Source: Parasitella parasitica (taxonomy: Eukaryota; Mucoromycota; Mucoromycetes; Mucorales; Mucoraceae). Taken from it: DNA of 64,000 nt. The notes under the pieces are model-generated. The model was not told where the DNA came from. It made no database searches and saw nothing but the letters and a program-made list of their open reading frames with translations. The stretch lies in assembly GCA_025201805.1 (NCBI GenBank), contig MU619282.1, positions 36,907 to 100,906 on the forward strand, in the 5' to 3' direction. Positions 47,996-58,546 of the stretch are shown in pieces (position 1 is the first letter of the stretch; each line of letters starts with the position of its first letter). Both the position numbers and the translations under genes were made by a program.

Positions 47996-49982
47996 ATGGC
48001 CAAGATATTAATTGGTTTATTAGCACTCTGTGGTCTTGGTCAAGCCATGTATTTGCCTGGCGTTGCGCCTAATGATTACGACCAAGGGAGCGACGTGCCT
48101 TTGTTCGTCAACTCGTTAACGCCCATGTCCAACCAGCAAAAGTCGGTTTTGTCGTATGATTACTATGACGAACGCTTCCACTTTTGCGCACCTGAAGGCG
48201 GTGCCAAAAAGCAAGCTGAAAGCTTGGGCTCTGTTCTTTTTGGCGACCGCATTTTCACATCTGCTTTCAAGGCAAGTACAAAGACGCATACACCAGCAAA
48301 TAGATTATTCACAGTTAACCTCATGATAAGCAGCTTTCTCTTGGAAATAACGAAAAGGACAAACTACTGTGTACTTCTGCTCCCATCCCCAAACAGGATG
48401 CTGATTTCATCAACGAATGCATCAAAAATGACTATGCTTTGAACTGGGTTGTTGATGGTCTTCCAGCTGCTCATCTCAGCAACGATGAACGCACAAATGA
48501 AGAGTATTATAGCATTGGCTTTGCTCTCGGCAACAATAGAGGCGCTGTGGCTGAACTGAACAACCACTACGATATCACTGTCGATTATCATCACCGCGAA
48601 GATGGAAAGTACCGTGTTGTTGGCGTTTTGGTCTCTCCTGTAAGTAGAGCTCAAAAAGTAAATGAAAAGGGTGTGCCTGTCCCAAGTGGAGGCGCAATGG
48701 TTTTACAGGGCAACGACCAGGTTGTTTACTCGTACAGCGTTAATTGGCAGGTAGGTTTGGTTAAAAAAAAAAGGGGGGGGGGGAAGACGAGGAGGTAGAA
48801 GGCCAACTGATAGACTTCATATAGCCTTCTAATATGCCTTGGGCCACTCGCTGGGATAACTATTTGCACGTTTTGGATCCTTCTATTCATTGGTTTTCTT
48901 TGGTGAATTCCATTGTTATTGTTCTCTTCTTGACAGGTATGGTTGCTATGATCTTGATCCGTGCTCTCCACAAGGACATTTCTCGCTACAATGCTGTTGA
49001 TGCGCAAGAAGACGTTCAAGAGGATTATGGCTGGAAATTAGTGCATGGCGACGTATTCCGTCCCCCACAACGTCCTATGCTCTTGTCTGTTTTGGTAGGT
49101 AGTGGTGCTCAAATCGTTGCCATGACAGGTTTGACCTTGGTGTTTGCTGCTCTTGGATTTTTGTCGCCTTCTAATCGCGGCGCTTTGGGCACTGTTATGA
49201 TTATCTTTTTCATGGTGTTCAGTTGTATTTCTGGCTTTGTTTCTGCCCGGATCTACAAGATGAATGGTGGCGAAAATTGGAAGGCAAATATTGGCCTGAC
49301 TGCTGGTCTTGTTCCTGGAGCTATCATGAGTTCCTTGTTTGCCATGAACTTCTTTTTGATCCACTCTCAATCCTCTGGCGCAGTTCCCTTCGGCACCATG
49401 TTTGCCTTGCTGGGCCTCTGGGCTTTGATTGCCTTTCCATTAAGCGTTGCTGGCTCCTACTTTGGGTTCCGTCAACCTCGAATTGAACATCCTGTGCGCA
49501 CAAACCAAATTCCTCGTCAAATTCCTGATCAGCCCATGTACCTTCGTAGTTTGCCTTCTATTATGATGGGCGGCATTTTGCCCTTTGGCGCCATCTTTAT
49601 TGAATTATATTTCATCATGAATTCCATATGGTTCCACCGTGTTTACTATGGCATTGGCTTCTTGTTTTTGGTATTTATCGTTCTCATGCTGACTTGTTCT
49701 CAAGTGACAATCTTGATGTGCTACTTCCACCTTTGTAGTGAGGATTATCATTGGTCATGGCGCTCTTTCTTGACGTCTGGTGCAGCTGGTTTCTACGTTT
49801 TCTTATACTCTATTTTATACTACTTTACAAAGCTAAACATCAGCACTTTTACTAGCACAGTTCTTTATCTTGGGTACTCTGCTGTTATCAGTATTTTGTT
49901 GACTGTTTTCACTGGCGCTGTTGGATACCTTTCTTGCTTGTACTTTTTACAAAAAATCTTTGCTAGTATCAAAGTAGATTAA
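47996..49982 (+). CDS. EMP70: TM9SF / nonaspanin (EMP70-type)
   Basis: 616-aa endosome/Golgi nine-helix membrane protein, with roles in sorting, adhesion and metal handling in other species. Exons are 47996-48271, 48334-48750 and 48825-49982. A signal peptide (KILIGLLALCGLGQA) precedes a luminal domain with LYxPGVAPxDY-like MYLPGVAPNDYDQG and YDYYDERFHFC. Nine C-terminal helices follow, with RALHKDISRYN, EDYGWKLVHGDVFRPP, FRQPRIEHPVRTNQIPRQIP and CYFHLCSEDYHWSWRSF. The last residues, KVD, fit the K-x-D/E Golgi-retention motif of this family. The first intron uses a GC donor (GGCAAGT) instead of GT, required by reading frame and by continuity with LSLGNNEKDKLLC. Intron 2 contains an A10-G11 run. 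Confidence 0.95.
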
Positions 49983-51275
49983 ATTTAGATACTACTACTA
50001 AAATAATATAATGAAATGCCTATATTAGGAGAACATTATCAATAAATATAATTGTACATGATTTGATGTATTCAACGCTTCAAAGCATTCGTTTAATGGT
50101 AAGTTGAATAATATATTTGTAGTCTTACAAATTTTCTATCGGTATATCCAATTGTTTATCGCATTTTGACATTTGTTGTGAAAAATCTCGGTCATGATAC
50201 TCATGGGAAGGATCATTATCAGCAATGATGTTACATTGATAGTACACAAAAGACTTTTGTGGTCGTCGAAAACTAGTAAAGCAAGCGAGCACTTTTATCT
50301 CTCAATTTGCTTTTTAAAGCCTTGCGCTATATTCATCAGCACCTTCCTTTCACCCCCCCAAAGAAAAAAAAATCCATATAAACCAAGTAATAATTATCTG
50401 TATTTGTTTGGGCTATCAAATCATTCAGGATGGCACCATTGGTACGGATAGATTTCGATCGTTGGCATGTTAAGAGCCTCATCTTGGCGTTTTGTCTCTT
50501 AGATCCAATACAGCAGTATTCCGTAGCAGGATTGATCATTGGCAGCAGCAGCAGCAGCAGCACGCAAAGTAGCGTCCGAGACTGTTTCGCCAGATTCTAT
50601 CGAGATATTGTCACTTTTAAACAGAGCAGTGAGCAATGATTCAATACTTGATGAGCACAAGGCTTCTGTTCCATTTGGGATTCTCTGTCAAAGTTAATTA
50701 TGCTGTAAATTGCAACGTACACGGTTATTAACAATTGACGCATAAAAAATTTACTTGTACCATCCAGATAAGCTTCAGTAGCTTGTAGTGTTACATCAAC
50801 GAAAGTCGATAACTCTATTTGGCGTCAGGGCAATTTTAAGATGGTTGCCTTTTTTTGTTTATGTTTCATTTGTGGACGAGTGAAAGCATTGTAAAGCAAT
50901 GATTGTTCTGTTGGTGTTGCTGGTGTTATAGTATACTATTACCAACATTTTCTGTTCAGATACAGTGAAAACAGTGATACATGATGTCAGTAGTTCGAGC
51001 TTTTTCTGTTGCAATTTATTGAATAGATGAAGAAGAGGGGGGTATTTTCATTATGTTGGTAGTTAAAGCCAAGTTTTGTTGAGGTGGATAGAATTTTTCT
51101 GGTGAGATGTGTATTTTACAAGCGAAAGTAGCGAAAAAAAAAAAAGAAAGAAAAAAAAAGTATGGGATGAATGTATAAAGTCAATAGAAGACCCATTGAC
51201 TCTTGCTACTTGAGATATATAATATGCAACGTGTATATGTTTTTTTGTGAGTTTGTTTGTTTGTTTGATATTGTC
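49983..51275. other. Intergenic region
   Basis: About 1.3 kb between convergent genes, mostly AT-rich. It contains one plausible small ORF (50430-50639) and A- and T-rich runs near 51134-51160 and 51240. No RNA gene was seen. Confidence 0.5.
50430..50639 (+). CDS. Possible small protein, 69 aa, unidentified
   Basis: ATG-initiated ORF encoding MAPLVRIDFDRWHVKSLILA, a short hydrophobic stretch, a six-serine run from AGC repeats and SVRDCFARFYRDIVTFKQ. The composition is protein-like, but there is no family match, and the opposite strand is also open because of the AGC repeat. It may be a real microprotein or chance. Confidence 0.3.
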   Translation: MAPLVRIDFDRWHVKSLILAFCLLDPIQQYSVAGLIIGSSSSSSTQSSVRDCFARFYRDIVTFKQSSEQ

Positions 51276-53191
51276 TCAGTCCTGAGTACTGAGATGTGAA
51301 AAGGAGGCAGAAGTGGACGAAGAGGTGGATGCCTCTCCTCCGCCATTATGAGCTTGATTTTGTCGTTGCATCATGTTATGGTTTACTTGAGAGATATTTT
51401 CTTCTACCAAATACAAGATATAATCGTCGAGAAATAAGCGCAGTGTATGAAAAGATGTAAAAGTTGGAGAGTTTTGCACTGCCAAATCTTTCATGACCAA
51501 GGCAGTGTAGAAATTCCACTTTAACAAGAATTGCTTACATTTAGATAGATAAATGTTGGCCTCATTGATGGAAGTCTATGCAATACAGAGTTAAACAGCG
51601 CTTTTCTATACAGCAAAGTATGCTACTTACAGGCGTGTAACTTTTGAGATACTTTTCGATAAGAGTTCCCATCCAAAACATCCAGTTCTCGATATCAGGG
51701 GTATTATTCAACAGTTGATAAACCTCTGTGCGCACTATTTGCGAGATAAGTGATTTGTGCGTCAAATCCAAGCATGAACCTACATGTATATTTGATTTGT
51801 TGTGTATCGCAATCACACACCCATAATGTTTGATCCATGATGCCATCTACGTCAAAGTTATTCCAGTCGTGACACATGGCGTTCACGAGATGCTGATGGT
51901 TTAGAATATTCGCTGCACTTTGAGCTGCATAATTGAGCGAGAGCTGTCTGCGGAATTTGGCTGAAAAGATACGAGCCACTATCATAGCAGAGGTCAGATA
52001 CACTGATATATGAGTAGCATTGATTTATCAATGATTTACCATCGGCCTTTTTCTGGACAAGGTTGGTAGGATAATGAATCAAGGAAGACTCGACATAATC
52101 TTTGATTTCACGAGTGAAGAATCGCAACGAATTTACGGTTTCTTGTGAAAGCGGATGGTTGATAACGGGCAAGAACTTTGATATGAGCGTATCATACAGG
52201 ACGCAATCCCATTTCCACATAGCGTCAGTGATTTCAGGCACAGTCTGAATCAAATGAATGAACCGTTCAGGCAGTTCACGGTAGAATATTTGCATCAGGT
52301 TTTGTATCAGCCGTGCTTGATTTGTGCAAACCAAATTGAATATATCCCGACAATGTTGTTCGTAAGTAGTAGTAAAATCTACAACAATCCCGCTAGTGAT
52401 TTGGCCGTTATATCTATAGGGAGGCAGTAGAGGCACTGAAAAGTGAGGGAGCTGATTGTAATCGGCATTGAACGCAGCTTGTGCTGGAAAAGAGGGCGTT
52501 GTCGGAGCAGCGGATGAACTAGCCTCTGTAGAAGAAGAGGCGGTAGTTACTGTAGCAATGCTTCCCGAGGTGAAGCTTCTTCTGTGTGAGCAGCGTCTCT
52601 TTGTTGCAGCAGCGTTTTCTTGGATTAGTTCAGCGATTGGAATGGGCTCTGGGTCTTGGCTTGTTCGCACTCTGATACCGCAATAATGGTACTTTGATTG
52701 GCCTCTGGTGCCTAACCTTCTTGTCTTTAGGTCTGGAAATACGTTTCTCAAAAGCTTTCCAAATGTAGCAGAGTTGACAGGTGGCAGATTATTGGCAGTG
52801 CAGCTTGCTTGGTAGTGCTCATACATGCTCTTTCTTGGCACATTGTGGTTCTTTTCTCTAATGTAGTTTGTTTGGATCCTTAAAATAGATTTATCAGTGT
52901 TTGATCAAATCAAGTCAAAATAAGAGTACCAGCTTGTCACTTGTAAGCTTGCTTCTCTGTCAGCAATCACACTCGGGTCAATAGAGTCTGGCTCATCGGC
53001 TGATAAAGCGCGAGCATAGGGCCGATCCTTGCTGGTATCGACTGATTCTACGTGCACCTGCCTATCGTCTACATTTTTGCGTAAGGGCATTTGTCTCGAC
53101 GATTCTCGTTTCGATACCAACCCTGAGCACTTTCAATATCGTCAGTCATTTTTGAGCTTGGCCTTGTTGACGTTTGATCCACAACAGCCAT
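51276..53191 (-). CDS. RFX-family winged-helix transcription factor
   Basis: 547-aa model with exons 53118-53191, 52930-53061, 52040-52878, 51784-51978, 51631-51734 and 51276-51575. The RFX DNA-binding domain starts near residue 67: WIQTNYIREKNHNVPRKSMY, NSATFGKLLRNVFPDLKTRRLG and TRGQSKYHYCGI, the recognition segment for X-box DNA. After a Ser/Ala linker come the conserved B, C and dimerisation regions (ARIFSAKFRRQLSLNYAAQS; FLLKWNFYTALVMKDLAVQN; FHTLRLFLDDYILYLVEENI). The first exon junction (GTATCG donor) is less certain; an alternative start is the Met at about 53090. Yeast Rfx1/Crt1 and other fungal RFX proteins repress DNA-damage or cell-cycle genes; the target here is unknown. Confidence 0.92.
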
Positions 53192-53299
53192 GAAAAATAA
53201 ATGCGAAAAGGAAAGAAAGTGATAGCAATAGCAAAGTGTAACGACAATTAAATATTTATTTCGGAGTGGTATGAATTGACAACGAAAAAAAGCTTGTAA

Positions 53300-55389
53300 T
53301 TAATCAACAGTTACGAGCGAGTCCACATAGGGGAACAATTGAAAAAAGGCCTGTGTCGAATCGCTATGAGCATTTTCAAAGAGAGTCGTTTTTGTGCACC
53401 TGTCTTACCTTTAGCAAATCTGTGCCATTCTTAACATCGTCCACACCTCCGATCTCTCTGATAGAATGCATACTCAGCTGAGGATTGCCGACATCTAAAG
53501 GCAAAAAAAAAAAAAATCATTACTAGTAGCCCTTTTGCAAGTGCTGCATCATATTTACCAACGGTACGAATACCGAGCTTGGCACTCAACATGGGTCCGA
53601 TAGTCGATCCACAAGGCGAATCATTACGCACGACAAATTCCTACGTGGACATGTCCCTTCAGTACGAGTGTGCTTTTATAATATGCATGCATTACACAAA
53701 TACCTGGATAGGGATCTCCTTTTGGCGTGCAATTTCTTTCAAAATCAAGCTAGTCGGTGCTGTTGTAGCGTAACGCTATAATCGATGACTGCTGCTTAAT
53801 ATTCAAAAGGCTTTTGAGGGTCGTGCTTAAGGACTTACTTGGTTAGCGTTGACTTTGATGACGGTGCCCTTATGCATTTGGGGTCTGTGATTTTCCTCAT
53901 ATTTATCTGTATAATTGGGATGGACAGCGTGTGCCATATCAGCGCTTACCAGCATACTCTTATGCATTGCTTGCTCAAAAGCAACCTTGGGATTCTTTGG
54001 TGGTGATTTGCTGTCAATAGAAGATGACAGGATTCTCTCCATGGTACTAGGCAAAAGATTAGAATTGGCTCCGTGAGCAGAGGTGCTTCCAATTTCCTCG
54101 TTGTCAAACAAGGAAATGAGACGAATGTTCGATTCATCAGACAGGTCTTCTCTACTGGATTCGATCAATGCTTCAAGAGAGCAATAAGACATGCCGAGGT
54201 TATCCAATCTTGCAGAAAAGATAAACTCATCATACACGCCTCCAAGAATAGCAGGTTGAGTATCGAATAAGCACAGTTCAAAATCACAAATTTGACGAGC
54301 TATGCATGCGCAGTAAAGTGAATACAGGTTATTGGTGTACTGTTGGCCAACATACCATCTACATGCATGGTCTCTGCCAGCATATGAATCAAAGCAGGAT
54401 GATGGTTTCTGGTTTGATCTGGGCCCCACGATTTCTCCTCCTTGGAAGCATTCAATGCGCTGAAATTGTTTGCAGCATCAGTATCATTCTGGGGTTCAGA
54501 TGACAGACAACTTACGATTTAGCAGCAGTAGCCAACACAGGCAGCATGTGTGTTTCTTTGTTGAATTTGAAAGCGTCGTTTGCAGATCCGTCTAAATGAA
54601 TAGCCAAGGTGGGTACACGCAAAACAGGTCTAGCAGAGATGAGTTGAGTCATCACAATTATGCATATAAGTACAAATATATATATATACATTTACATATT
54701 CATATACATATACATATACATATATAATTACATACTTTTTAATGTGAACAAGCGTATGCTGATATGACCCATCTTCCTGCTGCACCATGACACGGCCGGC
54801 AATACCAAGATCGCGATCAAACCAAGTATGCCTGTATTACATGATTTTAGTAATGTATTGCATGATTGATTCATTAACCAGCTAACCAAATGCCACCGCC
54901 GTAAAGCTGTACGCCGACTTCGATGTAGCCCGCCTGCTCCTTCTTAGAAATGGGCTTTACCTTCAAGCAAGGAGAATCCGTGTGAGCACCTACAATAGAA
55001 AACCCGCCTTTTCCATGCTGATAATTATCGCCGATAACAAATGCAACAATCGATGACCCATTGCGAGTAAAGTAGTATTTCCCTCTTCTCTTTAAATTCC
55101 ACTCATCTTTCTCGCTGATGCGCTCAAACCCTGCCTTTTCCAGACGAGTAGAAGCTTCATGGACTACATGAAAGGGCGAAGGTGATGCATTAACGAAATC
55201 AATGAAATCTAGTGCCCGGCTTTTGTGATCAAAGCTGCCATGTTGGTTGGTTGTCGAGTATTCCATTTTATGCTCCTTGGAAACGAAAGATGTGGCTATG
55301 AGGGTTTTGGACGATGTTGTTGATATACCAGTAGATTTTCGTTTCAAGGATTGGCCAAGTGCTTTGAGTAAATTTCCACAGCCTGCCAT
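53300..55389 (-). CDS. APE4: Aspartyl aminopeptidase (M18 family)
   Basis: 522-aa zinc aminopeptidase that removes N-terminal Asp/Glu. Exons are 54887-55389, 54736-54831, 54516-54629, 54356-54459, 53839-54299, 53704-53775, 53559-53640, 53409-53494 and 53300-53350. Metal and catalytic motifs are all present: GAHTDSPC (His at about residue 136), HTWFDRDLGIAGR, FDNEEIGS with the catalytic Glu pair, LDNLGM and DMAHAVHPNY with the last His. The C-terminal RNDSPCGSTIGPMLSAKLGI block and VGNPQLSMHSIREI are also typical. The N-terminus is about 40 residues longer than the human enzyme and is Lys/Ser-rich; an internal Met (MEYSTT) could be an alternative start. The protein forms dodecamers in other species. 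In yeast, Ape4 is delivered to the vacuole by the Cvt pathway. Confidence 0.96.
54671..54730. repeat. TA/CATATA microsatellite
   Basis: A TA run followed by several CATATA/ACATAT units fills much of the second intron of the aminopeptidase gene. Confidence 0.75.
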
Positions 55390-55903
55390 GATAAACAGAA
55401 ACAGAAAAAAAAAAGGAAATAGAAAAGAAGGGGGTGTGAAACGATATGACACTACCTTACGTGATCAGCTGTTTTTATTGCCAGCCGTTGTTTGTTGGAA
55501 GATCGTTACTGACCATGTGGACACACAATATAGCAAAGGCATCATGTACCCATGCTACTCTAATAATCTTTTGTGAAAACTTGCATTGCAAGATGTGAGA
55601 TTTTCCGTACAGATGCATTTGCCATTAGCAAATGCCGTGTATTCTAACTCTACATATTCGTATCTGTTTAGTTATCTAAATCATCCATAGACGTAAGGCG
55701 GACGAAACAATGACACTGTGTGTGTTTTTAGGGTATAAAAGATGAATTAAAGCTCTAGATAGGATCTGTCAAAGATGCTGCTTGATGAACATTGCATGAT
55801 CCATGACTCTTTTTTTTTTCTAGTATAAAATACGGTATACATCTGCGCCTCTTTTTTTTTTCTTTTTCTTCTTCTTCACTTTTTCATCTTGTATGCAACC
55901 AAC
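55390..55903. other. Bidirectional promoter region
   Basis: 514 bp between the divergent aminopeptidase and WD40 genes. It contains TATAAAA-type elements at 55734-55740 and 55824-55830 and a T/C-rich leader before the WD40 gene start. No gene was seen. Confidence 0.5.
55824..55830 (+). promoter_or_regulatory. TATA box of the WD40/CRT10-like gene
   Basis: TATAAAA lies 80 bp upstream of the start codon and is followed by a long pyrimidine-rich leader, the same arrangement as for GFA1. Confidence 0.55.
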
Positions 55904-58216
55904 ATGTCATTTAGCTTGGACAAACCTGTACATAAAATAATGGAAGATTATGATCTCTTGGAGGTAAAAATGATGTTTTGCTTTGTTATAAACCATTAAT
56001 AATTTTGATGTGCGATAGGTCAATGTCATTCAAAATCGAAACACATTAAACATGTCGGCTGGCATGCTATGGGTAGGTTTAATCACTATGCTGCGATTCA
56101 ATCATCATTAAGCAAGCGCTCAGCGTATGAATCTGTGTGCCACTAGTAATGAAATACCATGCACATTCTTTATAGGTAAGCTGTGCCATTTGTAGTGCGG
56201 GTTGTACTTCAGTGCTAATAAATTGACATTTAGCTATGAACTATAAAATTCATGTTTACACACTCGATACAATCACTTCGCCCTTCAAGGATCCTGTTAA
56301 AATCCTAGTCAGTGAAAATGCAGCAAGGACAGGCGGAGGGGCAGAATCGGTAATACTCGCACAACAGTATGATACATCAGTATATGATCTAATCGTATAA
56401 CAAAAGCCGTATATCATCAATGCAATCAAAGTAGGTAAAATGTTGGAAAAGGAGATTCTTGTTTCTGTCTCTGAGATGGGCGAAATTTGTATATGGAAAA
56501 CAGAACAGCTAGACGAACCACCATTGATACTCAAGTAAATATTTCTAGCGTTCATCAATGTTAAATCAGCATGACCAAACTATTTGATAATATATAGCAA
56601 CAACGGTATTGCGACATGGGGAATTGCTATTCATGGTGATCAAGGGTTGTTAGCGGTATCTGCCAACAATTTCAAAATTACTGTATACAATATTTCGGAA
56701 ATGACAACTCGATTTGGCAAACGTTCCAACAAAAAACCCAACTATCTACAGTCAGCTGAAAAAATTGAACTAGAGGGACATGAGCACAATATCCCCAACA
56801 TTGATTTTAACGAAACAGGAAGATACATTGCCAGCGTGTCTGTGGATACAACCTGTAGAATATGGGATATCGTCAGTAAACAAATGATAACACAAAAAAG
56901 ATCTTCCAGCAGAGAATCTACACAACATGCATGGTGCTGGTCAACCAAATTCATTAAACCTGGAAATTTCAAGCACGTCTTTTGTGCTGACAAGGAAATC
57001 ACTAAATTATACCAACAAAGACTCTATCAAGGCAGGTCGACTTCTCTAGCGAATTTAGGTTTATGCCATTCAGCTAACAATCCAGCATTTCCCATCAATG
57101 TATCAAGAGTATTGGATTTAGAGGAAGAAGACATTGACTTTGAAATTTATGAGGATGAAGGGGAGGGGGAACTGGACGATGATATCTGGGATGATCGATT
57201 GTTGGAGGAGGAAGATAATTTTATGGAAGAAGTGTACGAAAGACAGCGCATGGAGGACGAGCATGAATACAATTTTGGGAATGGAAACGATCAAGGCGAA
57301 GTGTCCGAGACCTTGCAGTCTACTTTCCAAGAAAACGTTGATGAAGCTAGCGACGAGGCTGATCAAGAGGATGAACAGCTAATGTTGTCCTTGAGATCTG
57401 CTACTGCAGAACACAACAGAATAGAAGCAGGGTGGACAGCCACCATCACACAGTCAACGGATGTTAATCATGATGGATGGGGGGATCCTCTACTTTCTGC
57501 TGAACAGCACGTCCCTTCTACAATAACCGGCATAAACGAAACTATGCAAATGGACGACACAGCTTTTAGTGACAATAATAGCCCATCCTACTGTATACCA
57601 AATATCATCAGAATCACTAGCAACAGTAGTATGTCTCAGCTCAATGTCACTCCTACAATTACCAGTGAAGAGCCAAAATACAAGAACCTTGGAGAATACA
57701 TCATGATCACGACTGGCAAGGATGTTATTCTTGCAAGTACAACGTTACCACGCATGAATAAAATTCGTTCAGAGCATGATATGATCAACAAGGTGGATAT
57801 TAGATCAGACCAGTTATTGAGCTTTTTGGATCGAATCAATATGGTAGAATGGTTACCCGAACTGGAATTGTTTGTAGTTGCTAGTCAAAAAGGAACAGTT
57901 GCTTTGATGAGATTACTGCAAGTAGAGTTTGAAGATGGTCATCAAGAATGTCTATTTAACAATGAGCACTATCTGCCAATCAATGTTCTTCAATCAACAC
58001 CTCTCTATGGCAAGTTTCATCTCCCTTTTTTTTTTTTGTAAATGTTTCACTAATTCTATGTTATCAATAGGTATGACAGTAAAAAAAGTTGATACAGAGA
58101 GATTTGCTCCTGTCTCGTACCAAATTTTTCTTTTTTATTACAGTGGGAATGTTTTGGGCTATAATGTGTCTAGAAAGGATTCAATTGACACTATCGTCAA
58201 TGGCCTATTCTTTTGA
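55904..58216 (+). CDS. WD40-repeat protein, CRT10-like
   Basis: 655-aa model with exons 55904-55963, 56019-56072, 56124-56175, 56234-56349, 56407-56534, 56598-58009 and 58071-58216. The sequence has WD-type blades: KILVSVSEMGEICIWKTE, WGIAIHGDQGLLAVSANNFK and the best one, EGHEHNIPNIDFNETGRYIA followed by SVSVDTTCRIWDI. An acidic insert (EDEGEGELDDDIWDDRLLEE) lies in the middle and a final blade has MVEWLPELELFVVASQKGTV. This pattern fits the fungal CRT10 family, whose yeast member affects transcription of ribonucleotide reductase genes. I am confident of WD40, less so of CRT10. The last intron (58010-58070) uses a GC donor (GGCAAGT), needed for frame. Confidence 0.75.
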
Positions 58217-58277
58217 ATAAACACATTTTTGATTTCTCTTCCAATCGATTTCAAGCTGATCGATACTGATGAAACTG

Positions 58278-58546
58278 CTATAAATGGTATTTGTTGAAGT
58301 TGAAGAAATCTTGAAGACCATTGAACCTGCGTAGAGCATCTTGCCACATGGTGAGCAAATAAGCATCGATATTGCGGGTTAACTGTGTGGACCCATCGAG
58401 CTTCAGGAAAAGAAATAATTAAATGCCCCCATGTATTAGACAGAGGTTCACAGTAATATACTTACCTTAATTGGGTATGTGGTATGGCAAGAATCAAAGA
58501 CTTTTACAACATTACTAAAATAAATATTTGCTACTACATTGTCAAG
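58278..58546 (-). CDS. Orphan 3' gene end, 67 residues, unidentified
   Basis: Two exons with good splice signals, 58466-58546 and 58278-58400, encode LDNVVANIYFSNVVKVFDSC, HTTYPIKLDGSTQLTRNIDA and YLLTMWQDALRRFNGLQDFF, ending NFNKYHL before a TAG stop. The intron (58401-58465) is GT-AG, and the upstream exon starts after a TTTCCAG acceptor. Beyond that, the sequence turns AT-rich and I find no in-frame upstream exon. It is either the remnant of a truncated gene or the end of one whose 5' exons I failed to see. The stop lies 62 bp from the convergent WD40 gene. I do not recognise the family. Confidence 0.5.

Noticed and set aside
55390-55452. Hydrophobic N-terminal extension of the aspartyl aminopeptidase (Phe-rich)
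   Set aside because: It would start at GTG and comes from a poly-A/T promoter run; the ATG at 55389 is the sensible start.
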